Shown piece by piece: positions 45,461 through 54,923 of a stretch of 64,000 nt of DNA (position 1 is the stretch's first letter; each line of letters opens with the position of its first letter). Source of the DNA: Rs1 sp036960485. Its GTDB lineage: Bacteria > Pseudomonadota > Gammaproteobacteria > Pseudomonadales > Balneatricaceae. Where the stretch lies: positions 1-64,000 of the forward strand of contig JBALXS010000013.1 in the NCBI GenBank assembly GCA_036960485.1. Reading direction: 5' to 3'. The translations under genes were made by a program, and so were the position numbers. Below the pieces are notes generated by a model that saw nothing but the letters and a program-made list of their open reading frames with translations, did not search any database and was not told where the DNA came from.

Positions 45461-46390
45461 TTACGTTTTTTTGCTGTGTACTAAATTAACAAAAATTTCT
45501 TCTAAAGAACTCTCTGATGAATGCAGGTCTTTCACATGAAGATTGGCCTTGTTTAATTCTACAAGCAAATTAGCGATACCATTTTCAGATTCTTGAATAT
45601 CGTAGCTGTAGTGAATTTCATACCCTTCTTTAGCTAGCAATAGCTGATGTTTATTGAGAGATTTCGGCAAAATATCGATAGGATTCTGCAGTTGTATCAC
45701 TAAGGTTTTTTGCCCAAGCTGGCTCATCAAAGCTGCTTTTTCTTCAACTAGAATAATGCTGCCATTATTGATCACGCCTATCCTATCAGCCATTTCTTCG
45801 GCTTCTTCAATATAGTGAGTCGTCAATAAAATAGTGACGCCTCGGTCACGTAACTCACGCACCATTTCCCACATATCTCTGCGTAATTCAACATCTACGC
45901 CAGCGGTGGGTTCATCCAGAAAGAGTATTTTAGGTTCGTGAGATAATGCTTTTGCTATCATTACTCGCCGCTTCATCCCACCAGAGAGCTCTCTGATTTT
46001 TGCATCCTTTTTATCCCACAAAGATAATTGTCGCAATATCTTTTCTAGGTAAACATCATTAGGAGCTTTGCCGAATAAACCGCGGCTAAAGCGGACTGTC
46101 GCGAAAACCGTTTCAAAGGCGTCAGTGGTTAATTCTTGAGGTACTAGGCCTATTTTGCTGCGCGCTTGTCTATAATCACTAACAATATTAGAGCCATCGG
46201 CAATTACGGTACCTGATGACGAAGTAACGATGCCGCAAATTATACTAATTAGCGTTGTTTTGCCTGCGCCGTTAGGGCCAAGTAGCGCGAAAATTTCGCC
46301 GCGATTAATCTCTAAATCAATATTATTAAGCGCACAAAAGCCAGAGTCGTAAGTTTTACTAAGCGCGTTAACGCTGATGATAGCGGGCAC
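45461..46390 (-). CDS. ABC transporter ATP-binding protein (YadG-like)
   Basis: A 309-residue ATPase with Walker A GPNGAGKTT (about 36-44), signature LSGGMKRRVMIAKAL, Walker B ILFLDEPTAGVD and the switch His in LLTTHYIEEAEEMADRIG. The extra C-terminal region of about 80 residues is typical of ABC-2 exporter ATPases. It precedes the permease in the same direction and probably shares its promoter. Substrate unknown. Confidence 0.92.
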   Translation of the reverse strand: MPAIISVNALSKTYDSGFCALNNIDLEINRGEIFALLGPNGAGKTTLISIICGIVTSSSGTVIADGSNIVSDYRQARSKIGLVPQELTTDAFETVFATVRFSRGLFGKAPNDVYLEKILRQLSLWDKKDAKIRELSGGMKRRVMIAKALSHEPKILFLDEPTAGVDVELRRDMWEMVRELRDRGVTILLTTHYIEEAEEMADRIGVINNGSIILVEEKAALMSQLGQKTLVIQLQNPIDILPKSLNKHQLLLAKEGYEIHYSYDIQESENGIANLLVELNKANLHVKDLHSSESSLEEIFVNLVHSKKT

Positions 46391-46732
46391 AAAAACTCCT
46401 TAAAGTTGGGTATAAAGCTAGGATATAAGAGTTTGATCAACATCCAAAAATTTAACGTAATGATATACACTGTGGCTAAATATAACGACAATAACTGAAT
46501 TTAAATACATTTTTAAAAAAACAGCTAAAATAATAGCAAAATCGTTATACTTTTTAGTATGCAAAAGTGTGCGGTAAATTTTTTTGTTTAATAGATAAAA
46601 GATAGAACGGAAATAAAAATGAACGAATTGTTTACCAGTCGAGCTCGGTGCAGTTGGGATAAATTTCATCCACTTTTAGTAGCAATGAGCCTAAAATAAG
46701 CAGTGTTTTGGTTTAATAGCCATTACTAATCA
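46391..46732. other. Intergenic, nothing recognised
   Basis: About 340 AT-rich bases between two divergent units. A minus-strand frame of 83 codons here has no ribosome site and no recognisable protein pattern, so I do not call it. Confidence 0.4.
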
Positions 46733-47291
46733 ATGAAAGATGTAGAGCTTACATTAACGCTAAGCGATATCGAGGATGCCAATGCTAGGTTGCTAAGATT
46801 TTCTCCTTATTTCATGAAAGTGTTTCCCGAAACACAGCAAACTAAAGGTATTATTGAATCGCCCCTGGTTACTATAGAGCATTTACAAAACATTTATCTC
46901 TTGAAGTGCAAGGTACACACAACTCTGATGAAGTAGAGCAAGGCAGCTTAATGCTCAAGTGTGACAGTCATTTACCTATCTCGGGCTCAGTGAAAGCTCG
47001 CGGCAGCATTTATGAAATAATTAAGCATGCACAATATTCTCAGTGGAATTTATACAATAAGCGATGATGAGCTATTTAGGTTACTGGCACTGATGAAAGA
47101 TACTCAGCAGTTAGAGCTAGAGCCTTCTGCTTTAGCGGGCGTAATAGGCATGCAAAAATTATTGAGTGAAGGTAGCAAGTATATTACTGAACAAAACGAC
47201 TCACATTGCCTGGGCTACCGGTGGGAATATGGTTCCACAACTAGAGCGCGATAAATATTACCGCATAGGTAAAGCGCTTTTAGCATCGTGA
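46733..47291 (+). pseudogene. dsdA: D-serine dehydratase, decayed with large internal deletion
   Basis: The N-terminal frame reads FSPYFMKVFPETQQTKGIIESPL, a DsdA pattern. After a frameshift near 46885 the next frame reads LMLKCDSHLPISGSVKARGSIYEI, the DsdA PLP-lysine region. At about 47035 it jumps straight to SGIYTISDDELFRLLALM and LELEPSALAGV, which belong near the C-terminus. After another shift near 47200 it ends HIAWATGGNMVPQLERDKYY and stops at 47291. An intact DsdA has about 440 residues; some 250 are missing here. The enzyme would detoxify D-serine. No dsdX or dsdC neighbours are present. Confidence 0.85.
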
Positions 47292-47374
47292 GATCTTATC
47301 GAAACGGTGAGCTGCATGCCGCAAGGTCACAATATTGTAATGCACTAAAATAGGTTTAAACGAAGCAAAAAATA

Positions 47375-47423
47375 TAAAGCAGATCATTTAGAAAAAGCTA
47401 TGTAACGCTTATGATCTGCTTTA
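47375..47423. terminator. Hairpin between the dsdA remnant and trhP
   Basis: TAAAGCAGATCAT and its exact complement form a 13-bp stem with a 23-base loop, 34 bases after the trhP stop and downstream of the dsdA remnant. It probably terminates trhP on the minus strand; the T run is weak. Confidence 0.55.
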
Positions 47424-47457
47424 GTTTGAAGCTATTTAACTGTTAAACCAGCAATTT

Positions 47458-48801
47458 TTATTTTTTAGCTAAATCGCGCATTAACATAGCGTAAGTTAAG
47501 TCGATTTTATCAAGGCCAATATCTTCAGCTATCGCTATTTTTACTTGATGGCCAGAGCCTGGCGCAGCGGTAACCTGATGATTGTTTTTATCGAGTAAAG
47601 TGCGCAGCTCAAACTTGGTATTACCTTGTGGTGTCATAAGCTCTAGTGTGTCATTTAATTCAAAGCGGTTTTTTACATTGATATGTAATAGGCCTTGTTG
47701 CTGATCATATTGCGTAATTTCACCCACAAACTGCTGCTGTACTCCAACAGAATTACCTTGCTCATAATTTTGATACTCATCATGAACATGGCGTCTATAA
47801 AAGCCTTCGGTATAGCCTCTACTGGCTAAGTTTTCTAACTCATCCATCAACGACATATCAAAAGGCCTTCCAGCGACAGCGTCATCAATCGCTTGCCTAT
47901 ATGTTTGTGCAGTACGCGCTGCATAGTAGTGAGATTTAGTGCGCCCTTCAATTTTTAAAGAATCAACGCCCATTTCAGTCAGTTTTTGCACATGCTGGAT
48001 AGCTCTAAGATCTTTAGAGTTCATAATGTAAGTGCCGTGTTCGTCCTCAAAAGCTGGCATATATTGCCCAGGGCGAGTTTCTTCTTGTAATAAGAAAATC
48101 TTATTAGTTGGAGTTCCCTCCCCAAGCGCCGGTTTTGGTTCGTAATGGCCAACAGGGATGATATCTCCTGATTCATTTTGTGTGGCTTCATGGGCATCGT
48201 ATTTCCAGCGACAAGTGTTAGTGCAAGCTCCTTGATTAGGATCGCGCTTATTTATATAGCCTGATAACAAACATCTACCTGAATAGGCAATGCATAAAGC
48301 ACCGTGCACAAATACTTCAATTTCCATTTCAGGGCAACGTTGCTTTATTTCAGCTATTTCATCAAGGGATAGCTCTCTTGACAAAATAATTCGCTCAACC
48401 CCTGCGCTATACCAAAATTTAACAGCGGCCCAATTCATGGTGTTAGCTTGCACTGATAAGTGAATAGCCATATGCGGAAAAGCTTCTTTAACTAAGTGTA
48501 TTAAACCTGGATCCGACATAATAAGTGCGTCTGGGCCCATCGCTATGATAGGCGTTAAATCTTTTATGTAAGTTTTAAGCTTACTGTTATGCGGTAATAT
48601 ATTGCTGGCTAGGTAAAACTTTTTATTTAAGCGATGTGCGTACTCAATACCCTCAGCTAAAGTTGCCTCATTAAAATCATTATTACGCACCCGTAAACTG
48701 TATCTTGGTTGTCCTGCATAGACAGCGTCAGCGCCATAGGCAAAAGCGTATTTCATATTACGAAGTGTACCAGCAGGGGAGAGTAATTCAGGGATATGCA
48801 T
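47458..48801 (-). CDS. trhP: TrhP (YegQ), tRNA 5-hydroxyuridine modification protein
   Basis: A 447-residue U32-peptidase-like protein. TrhP, formerly YegQ, takes part in prephenate-dependent hydroxylation of U34 in tRNAs. Features are the start ELLSPAGTLRNMKYAFAYGADAVY, the U32 signature EVFVHGALCIAYSGRC, and the cysteine-rich NQGACTNTCRWKY region that may hold an iron-sulfur cluster. A C-terminal beta domain from about 365 binds RNA in relatives. It is a single gene with a downstream hairpin. Confidence 0.92.
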   Translation of the reverse strand: MHIPELLSPAGTLRNMKYAFAYGADAVYAGQPRYSLRVRNNDFNEATLAEGIEYAHRLNKKFYLASNILPHNSKLKTYIKDLTPIIAMGPDALIMSDPGLIHLVKEAFPHMAIHLSVQANTMNWAAVKFWYSAGVERIILSRELSLDEIAEIKQRCPEMEIEVFVHGALCIAYSGRCLLSGYINKRDPNQGACTNTCRWKYDAHEATQNESGDIIPVGHYEPKPALGEGTPTNKIFLLQEETRPGQYMPAFEDEHGTYIMNSKDLRAIQHVQKLTEMGVDSLKIEGRTKSHYYAARTAQTYRQAIDDAVAGRPFDMSLMDELENLASRGYTEGFYRRHVHDEYQNYEQGNSVGVQQQFVGEITQYDQQQGLLHINVKNRFELNDTLELMTPQGNTKFELRTLLDKNNHQVTAAPGSGHQVKIAIAEDIGLDKIDLTYAMLMRDLAKK

Positions 48802-49602
48802 AATAGGCTCTTAAATGTATTTAGAGTGAATTTTTGGTTAGATTACCCAAAAGGTAAGCTATTTAGGTTGGCTGATTTTATTTCGCTCGCAGCAGAAATA
48901 AGTAGCTACAGCCGTATAAAATTGGCGGCTGATATTAGCATAAGCACTTTTTGTGCGTGTTCTTGAATGATTGAAATTTGTTGTAGATCAATGAAAATTA
49001 ATAAAGGGGAGAGTTTTACTGATTGCCAGTAAATGCTTAAAATCAGGGTATTAAGCTTTGCTAGTATAGAGATTAATTCTATGCTCTTGAAAAGTGATTA
49101 ATTGCTTAAATGTAAAACCTAGCTTCAAAAGCAGCTGGTTTGAAGGGGGGGATCGATATCTGTGATCGCTATGATAGTGTCCAAATGATGTTGATTAAAA
49201 TTATTTTTTAAAATCGAAAAGTCACTTCTCTTACATTATTTTGTTTAGGAAAATTCGTTAATAAAGTTTAACCTAAATTGCCGTTCGAGTTCACCACGTT
49301 TAGTCAACTCGCACTTACCCAAACCTCACCTACGGCAGCCTCCAAAGGAAGTGTTATTCAGTAACTGGAGGATAAAAGGCGCATCATTTGTGCAAAAGTG
49401 TCTAATTAATGCCTTTTGCGTGCTAGCTCGGATATTACATGCAATGGAGTGGTGATTGCACTGCTAGTTGTTTTTACAGGATTTTTTCGATTGAGTGTCC
49501 GGTTGATCGAGAAAGAAAAGCTTGTAGAAACAAGGAGCAAGCAAGCGCACGAGCAATTGTGTGTAATATTCGGGCTCGCTACTTACCTCTAATATGCGCT
49601 AT
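48802..49602. other. Long gene-free stretch
   Basis: About 800 bases without a supported gene. It contains the trhP promoter at its left end and otherwise short frames only. I recognise no RNA gene or repeat that recurs elsewhere in the window. Confidence 0.35.
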
Positions 49603-50358
49603 TTAGTTTAGTAATAACCCACCGTCTATATGTATTAACTGGCCAGTAATATAGCGACTTTTTGGACTTAAAAGAAATTCAGCTAATGAAGCAACTTCTT
49701 CAGGTAAGCCTAATCGTGCAGCGGGAATACGTTTGCTTATTTGCGTAAGAGCATCAGGGCTTATCGGTTTATGTTGAACACCATCTTTTTTTATATACCC
49801 AGGGACGATAGCATTACAGCGTATACCTACTGGCGCATATTGAACGGCATAGGATTTTATCAATGCTTCTAAACCTGCTTTCGCTGATGCGGAGGCAGGT
49901 GTAATGCTATTGCCAACTTGCATTTTATGAGCTAGAAATGAGCTAATGCCAATAAAGCTTCCTTTAGTGGATTGTAATGCTGCAGTGCACTGTTGCATCA
50001 ACATAAACGTCGCTTGTTGCATTAATAGCATTGACTGTAATAAATCATTAACCGTGAGCTTTTCAAAGTTACCCCAGTCCGGGTAACCAGCAGCTGCTAC
50101 AATACCGTCGAGTTTAGCGCTTTTTTGCAAAGTGAAATCTATTAATGTTTGAGTCTCTGTTTGTTCAGTTAAATCACACTGATGTACATGAACGATAGCG
50201 CCTTTAGCGCGGCATTGCTCGGCTATTGCCTGCAAACCTGTTAAGTTAGATTTCGTCTGCAACACTAAAGTACAGTTCGGTCCTGCTATTTTTTTTGCAA
50301 TAGCGGCACCAATTCCACTGGCCGCGCCTGTAATTAAATACTGTCCGGATAATGCCAT
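49603..50358 (-). CDS. Short-chain dehydrogenase-like protein with altered active site
   Basis: A 251-residue SDR fold protein. The nucleotide-binding TGAASGIG (10-17) and the AAAG motif (usually NNAG) are present, and the C-terminal end ITGQLIHIDGG is classical. The catalytic Ser region ISSFL is there, but four residues before the active Lys160 stands Ser156 instead of the invariant Tyr. It may be an inactive or binding-only paralogue, or use another acid. It is divergent from the methyltransferase gene across 47 bases. The substrate is unknown. Confidence 0.85.
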   Translation of the reverse strand: MALSGQYLITGAASGIGAAIAKKIAGPNCTLVLQTKSNLTGLQAIAEQCRAKGAIVHVHQCDLTEQTETQTLIDFTLQKSAKLDGIVAAAGYPDWGNFEKLTVNDLLQSMLLMQQATFMLMQQCTAALQSTKGSFIGISSFLAHKMQVGNSITPASASAKAGLEALIKSYAVQYAPVGIRCNAIVPGYIKKDGVQHKPISPDALTQISKRIPAARLGLPEEVASLAEFLLSPKSRYITGQLIHIDGGLLLN

Positions 50359-50405
50359 AATGTATAAACTCTAATCAGAATAAATAAATAAAACAGGATC
50401 ATAGC

Positions 50406-50876
50406 ATGAACGAAGATAAAAAAGGGGCGGGGGTAAAGTTTCCGCCGCCATTGATTTTTGTGATATTAATGGGCTTAGCTATCGCGTTAAATCGGTATTA
50501 CCCCCAGCCACTTGCTCCAGCTTTTACTTTCTTAAAATACACGGCTCTGATTAGTTTTTTAATAGGCGGTGCTATCGCTATTTCTGCGGTGCTTGGGTTA
50601 CATTTTTCAAGAACCAGCATAGAGCCCTGGAAGCCCACGTCGTGTATCGTGAATAAAGGTATTTTTGCTTATACTAGAAATCCAATATACCTATCTTTTA
50701 TTTTGGTCGGCATCAGCGTCGCGTGTTATATCAATAGCCTTTGGGTGCTGATCTCTCTTATGCCTGCTACCTTTTTATTATTGGTGTTTGTTATTAGTAA
50801 AGAAGAGCAATATTTGTTGAAAAAGTTTGGAGATGAGTACACTGAATATTGCAATCAAGTACGGCGTTGGCTGTAA
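50406..50876 (+). CDS. Isoprenylcysteine carboxyl methyltransferase-like membrane protein
   Basis: A 156-residue protein of the ICMT/PEMT family with four hydrophobic helices and the C-terminal SAM-binding pattern GIFAYTRNPIYLSFILVG and ISKEEQYLLKKFGDEYTEYC. Bacterial members methylate unknown small or lipid substrates at the membrane. It is a single gene. Confidence 0.85.
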   Translation: MNEDKKGAGVKFPPPLIFVILMGLAIALNRYYPQPLAPAFTFLKYTALISFLIGGAIAISAVLGLHFSRTSIEPWKPTSCIVNKGIFAYTRNPIYLSFILVGISVACYINSLWVLISLMPATFLLLVFVISKEEQYLLKKFGDEYTEYCNQVRRWL

Positions 50877-51231
50877 AAGTGAGTGTCGTTCTTGCTATTA
50901 AATGAAAAAGATAAATATATGTCTAAGTTTATTAGAGATTATCACCGAGGGGGAGTACCTCTCTTTTTGAAGTGAATGTTTTCCTTTGCAGTAACACAGA
51001 CCTGCACTTCACCCATTGAAGACGAGCTTTAGCGGGAGGGCTTGCCTCGGCGGATTTTATTTGTTGGTTATGTAAGAGGAAAGGTTGAAGTGTTTGAGGT
51101 GCTGTAACATCAGCAATGAGATGAGAATTGTTAATTGCTAGTAGTGCTTGCTGCTAGCGTTTATAATACTTCAGACTTTCGCTCACTACTTTGTGCAAAG
51201 CCTTTACTAATTTTATTTTTGGAATAAACAG
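50877..51231. other. Intergenic stretch with a hairpin
   Basis: About 355 bases. A hairpin GCTAGTAG/CTGCTAGC (loop TGCTTG) sits near 51136-51157. No gene is supported. The right end carries the promoter of the DUF2986 gene. Confidence 0.35.
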
Positions 51232-51405
51232 ATGAACCGCAAGAAAAAGTTAAACCAAATTTTTAACAGACGTCTTAAAAAAGCTAAGGCAAAGCTAAAC
51301 CCTAGTCATAAAGGACAGTATGTTGCTAAAGCTGATCGAGAAGTAACTGACGTAATTGATATTGATGTAAGTGAACAAGCTGAAGTTGCTACTGAAAAAT
51401 CATAA
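51232..51405 (+). CDS. DUF2986 family small basic protein
   Basis: A 57-residue protein. It begins MNRKKKLNQIFNRRLKKAKA and continues with LNPSHKGQYVAKADRE, a pattern I recognise from the DUF2986 family of short, highly basic proteins of Vibrio, Shewanella and relatives. The C-terminal part is acidic (VIDIDVSEQAEVATEKS). It could bind nucleic acid, but its function is unknown. The ribosome site is weak (GGAATAAACAG). Confidence 0.75.
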   Translation: MNRKKKLNQIFNRRLKKAKAKLNPSHKGQYVAKADREVTDVIDIDVSEQAEVATEKS

Positions 51406-51544
51406 AAGCTCTGGTGTTGTAGAGCTTTCGCATTTATACATATTCTTCTAGCTCTCGTTTTGATAGTGATGAGCGATATTCTTCTAACAGTTGTGATTAC
51501 CGATTGAGCCAATGAGTGTTTCCTATGGAGCTAGTAGCTAAATA

Positions 51545-52258
51545 ATGCAGCTGTTGTATTTTATACCAGGCACAATGTGTAATGAATTACTGTGGAGCAA
51601 ATTGTGGCCTTTGCTGGAAAAAAACTGTCAATTAATTCATTTAGCTATTCCTAAAGAAGGGAGTCTTACTGAGGTTGTTGCTCAGCTTGTCTTACAAATT
51701 AAAATCAGCAGTCAGGGTGAAAAATTTGGTTTGATAGGTTTTTCATTAGGTGGATATTTAGCGAGTGCTGTCAGTTTAGAGTTTGATAGCCAACTAGAAA
51801 AATTGATGATTATTGCCAATACTCCAAAAGCACTTCCAGAAAAAGAGTTAATGCAACGTCAACGTATTATTAGTGCTGTTAAAAGCCATGGCTACCATGG
51901 CATAAATCGCAGCAGAGTAATCACTTTTATTGACGAAAAACAGCATAATAACAATGCGTTGATAGAGTTAATTCAGCAAATGGATAATAGTTTTGGTGCT
52001 CAAGAGTTGTCCCACCATATAGTGGCATTATCCAAACGTAAGGATTTGTGTATAGAGCTGCAACACAGTAAGAAGAATATTTGGTTTTGTCATGGGCAGA
52101 GCGATCATTTAATTGACCCGCAGCGAATGCAAATTATGCAGGCAGAATCAGCCTGTATAAGTTTAAAAGAAGTGCCTCAATGCGGGCATTTTTTACCTTT
52201 AGAGCAACCTATACAATTAGCTAAATTAATAAGAGATTGGTTAAAAGATGCAAGCTGA
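51545..52258 (+). CDS. Alpha/beta hydrolase
   Basis: A 237-residue alpha/beta-hydrolase-fold protein. The nucleophile elbow is GFSLGGYLAS (Ser near residue 77), the late Asp is in CHGQSDHLIDP and the His in VPQCGHFLPLEQP, so the triad is complete. Substrate unknown. Its end overlaps the TrmH-family gene by 11 bases, so the pair is translationally coupled, an uncommon pairing. Confidence 0.85.
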   Translation: MQLLYFIPGTMCNELLWSKLWPLLEKNCQLIHLAIPKEGSLTEVVAQLVLQIKISSQGEKFGLIGFSLGGYLASAVSLEFDSQLEKLMIIANTPKALPEKELMQRQRIISAVKSHGYHGINRSRVITFIDEKQHNNNALIELIQQMDNSFGAQELSHHIVALSKRKDLCIELQHSKKNIWFCHGQSDHLIDPQRMQIMQAESACISLKEVPQCGHFLPLEQPIQLAKLIRDWLKDAS

Positions 52259-52769
52259 ATTACAAGATAAAAACGTCATGATTGGTTTAATAGATCCAAA
52301 AAGCCCCAGTAATGTAGGCTCTGTAATGCGTGCAGCAGGTTGTTATAACGTTGATGCTGTAGTGTATTCAGGTTTAAGATATGATAAAGCAGCGCGTTTT
52401 AATACAGATACGAAAAAGATAACCAGTCGTATACCGCTAAAAAATGTTGAATCATTATTACCTTATAAAACAGAGCAGCGAAAATTGATTTGTGTTGATT
52501 TAGTGGAAGGGGCTATCCCGCTACCTGAGTTTGAGCATCCAGAGCAGGCTATTTATGTTTTTGGTGCTGAAGATAGCAGTGTTACTCAAGCATTAGTTGA
52601 CGCTGCTGATGCGGTTGTTTATGTGCCAACCACAGGCTGTATGAACCTAGCAGCGAGTGTTAATGTACTGCTATATGACAGGCTAGCAAAAGGAAAAAGT
52701 GACCGCTATAGTGATGACTTAATTCGCTCGAGTCGTGATATAAACAATAATGTGAAAATAAATAAGTAA
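52248..52769 (+). CDS. SpoU/TrmH-family RNA 2'-O-methyltransferase
   Basis: A 173-residue SPOUT methyltransferase. The three motifs are visible: motif 1 DPKSPSNVGSVMRAAGCY, motif 2 AIYVFGAEDSSVTQ and motif 3 VPTTGCMNLAASVNVLLYD, which form the trefoil-knot SAM site. There is no extra N-terminal RNA-binding domain, as in TrmL. Methylation of a tRNA wobble or rRNA ribose is likely; the exact target is not given by the sequence. Confidence 0.88.
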   Translation: MQAELQDKNVMIGLIDPKSPSNVGSVMRAAGCYNVDAVVYSGLRYDKAARFNTDTKKITSRIPLKNVESLLPYKTEQRKLICVDLVEGAIPLPEFEHPEQAIYVFGAEDSSVTQALVDAADAVVYVPTTGCMNLAASVNVLLYDRLAKGKSDRYSDDLIRSSRDINNNVKINK

Positions 52770-52783
52770 TATAAAAATTATTT

Positions 52784-52805
52784 AAGAGCGTTCATCAGCG
52801 CTCTT
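52784..52805. terminator. Hairpin between convergent trmH-family and nagB genes
   Basis: AAGAGCG, an 8-base loop and CGCTCTT form a 7-bp stem between the two convergent stops. On the minus strand it is followed by AAATAATTTTTAT, so it may serve nagB. Confidence 0.5.
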
Positions 52806-52852
52806 GATGTTAGATTTCTCCCACCTTTATTTCCACTTCCATTCTCTGCTCT

Positions 52853-53750
52853 TTAAGTCATTCTTTCTAATTGCTCAGTTTCAGTTTTTACCTGCTGATA
52901 ATATTCTTTGTGCTTTAGTAATTTAGCTGCATCTACGTCAACAATTACTTTTGTATTATTATGCATTTGCAATGCAGAGGCAGGGCAGNNNNNNNNNNNN
53001 NNNNNNNNNNNNNNNNNNNNNNNNNNNNNNNNNNNNNNNNNNNNNNNNNNNNNNNNNNNNNNNNNNNNNNNNNNNNNNNNNNNNNNNNGCAGAGGCAGGG
53101 CAGCTGGCAGATAAAGGCCCTTCAATTAAATCTCTAACGGCTTGCGCTTTTGATTCTCCAGTGGCAAGTAATAGTATTTGTTTCGATTCTAAAATCGTAC
53201 CAATACCCATTGTGATAGCGAGTGTCGGTTGAAACTCATTAGGGTTAAAAAAACGGCTATTATCAGTCATTGTTCCTGCAGCTAATGTTTTAACTCTCGT
53301 GCGTGAAGCTAAGCTGGAGCTAGGTTCGTTGAAACCAATATGACCATTCCTACCCACGCCTAGTACCTGCAAATCAATACCGCCTAACTGTTTGATTTTG
53401 TGCTCGTACTCAGCACTAGCTTGATCAGCTGCTATCAGGCCATTGGGTACATGAGTGTTGCTTTCAATAATATCTATATGATTGAAAAGATGCTCGTTCA
53501 TGAAGAAACGATAGCTTTGAGGGTGTGTCGTTTTTAAACCGATATATTCATCTAGGTTAAATGAACGTATTTCTTGAAAAGACAGCTTCTTCTTTAAGTG
53601 TAAATCAATCAACTTTTTGTATAGAGCGACTGGCGTGCTGCCAGTTGCTAAACCTAAGATAGCATTAGGCTTTTGTGTAATAGTATCGACACAATAGTTT
53701 GCTCCATATAGTGCGACTTGCTGCGCTGATTCGACAATCACTACTTGCAT
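52853..53750 (-). CDS. nagB: Glucosamine-6-phosphate deaminase, interrupted only by an assembly gap
   Basis: NagB converts glucosamine-6-phosphate to fructose-6-phosphate and ammonia in amino-sugar use. The start is taken at 53750 (GAGGAT upstream, MQVVIVESAQQ). Motifs: LGLATGSTPVALYKKL, the active FNLDEYIGL, GVGRNGHIGFNEP and DLIEGPLSASCPAS. A run of 100 N splits the frame, but 15 bases (GCAGAGGCAGGGCAG) occur on both sides. Removing the N run and one copy gives a continuous 260-residue protein in frame (SCPASALQMHNNTKVIV across the joint), the normal family length. The gene is therefore most likely intact. Confidence 0.9.
52989..53088. other. Assembly gap of 100 N inside nagB
   Basis: Exactly 100 unknown bases flanked by the same 15-mer. 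This looks like a default-size scaffold gap placed between two contigs whose ends overlap, not missing sequence. Confidence 0.95.
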
Positions 53751-54048
53751 CAATGTTATCCTCATAATAATTTAATTTACATTATTTTTATTATCAACGA
53801 TGTACGCTGTGCGAATCATATACAAATATGTTTACACTAATGTTTAATGTTACCGCTCTTTATCGCTACCTAGAAAGTTAAAAACTACCAGCTTGAATGA
53901 CATAACGATATCAAAATAGAAGGCCGTTTATAATACAATAAGCAATTAAAAAAATTAAAAGTAACTTGTTAGTTACATGACATTTGATTTTTTTGAAAAT
54001 CGTTAGTAGCAGCTTACATTCTCATAAATACATAAGAACCTCTTCAAT

Positions 54049-54603
54049 TCACGATACCGTTCGTACAATTCTAGCGGGAATACCTGCAACCATACAGTTA
54101 TCAGGAACGTCTTTAGTAACTACTGCGCCCGCCGCCACGACAGAGTTTTTACCAATACTGACTCCCGGTAAAATGTGAGCGCCCATGCCAATCCAAACAT
54201 TATCATCTAATGATATAGGGTGCGCGATAGCATAGCCTTGAGAGCGCAAATCACTATCCAATGGATGTGTTGTGGTTGATAGCGTAACATTGGGCCCTAT
54301 CATTACGTTATCCGCAATAGTGATAGACGCTGCGTCTAGCATGATGCAATTATGGTTGGCGTAAAAATTACTGCCAATTGAAATGTTATAGCCATAATCA
54401 CAATAAAAATTTGCTTCGATAATTGCCTTACTTGAACGATTAACAAGCTTACTTAAGGTTTGCTGGCGTTTTCCTTTTTGATCTGGGTGACATTGATTGT
54501 ATTCATAACAAAGTGCTTTCGCTCTTTTTCGCTCATTGCTTAGTAGGCTACAAAGAGGGCTGTATAGCTCGCCGCTGAGCATTTTTTGTTTGTTGTCTTG
54601 CAT
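54049..54603 (-). CDS. Maltose/galactoside O-acetyltransferase-like hexapeptide protein
   Basis: A 184-residue left-handed beta-helix acetyltransferase of the Maa/LacA type. An N-terminal helical cap (KMLSGELYSPLCSLLSNERKR) precedes hexapeptide repeats with the catalytic His in TTTHPLDSDLRSQGYAIAHP and the ending GAHILPGVSIGKNSVVAAGA. It uses acetyl-CoA to acetylate a sugar. It is minus-strand, about 300 bases from nagB, but a shared pathway is not evident. Confidence 0.88.
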   Translation of the reverse strand: MQDNKQKMLSGELYSPLCSLLSNERKRAKALCYEYNQCHPDQKGKRQQTLSKLVNRSSKAIIEANFYCDYGYNISIGSNFYANHNCIMLDAASITIADNVMIGPNVTLSTTTHPLDSDLRSQGYAIAHPISLDDNVWIGMGAHILPGVSIGKNSVVAAGAVVTKDVPDNCMVAGIPARIVRTVS

Positions 54604-54923
54604 TATTGAAATCTCAAAATTACCAGTGTGTTAGCGAGGTTTTCACTTACGTATATACAGTTACTAACATTTATTGGTGCAAGGCAGAATAGTAAAGCAA
54701 ATTTGCTAGTATTTACATCTTTGAGAGTTTGGCTGATTAATTGGTTAAATGAAACTTTGCTAATAAATTTTTGACTAACAATTGAATCATCCTAAGAAAG
54801 CTTGGCATAACGGCTAGATTAAAGAATGTTATTTAAGAAAAGTATGTCGTTTAAGCTACAGTAACATTGAAATCGCATGGTAGAATGCCCATTGAGAGAC
54901 AACAGCCTTAAAGAGTAATAGCT
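54604..54923. other. Intergenic, nothing recognised
   Basis: About 320 bases between two divergent genes; contains both promoters. No other feature seen. Confidence 0.4.

Noticed and set aside
46418..46669. 83-codon minus-strand gene upstream of the ABC ATPase
   Set aside because: AT-rich, no ribosome site, no recognisable domain, and it occupies the likely promoter region.
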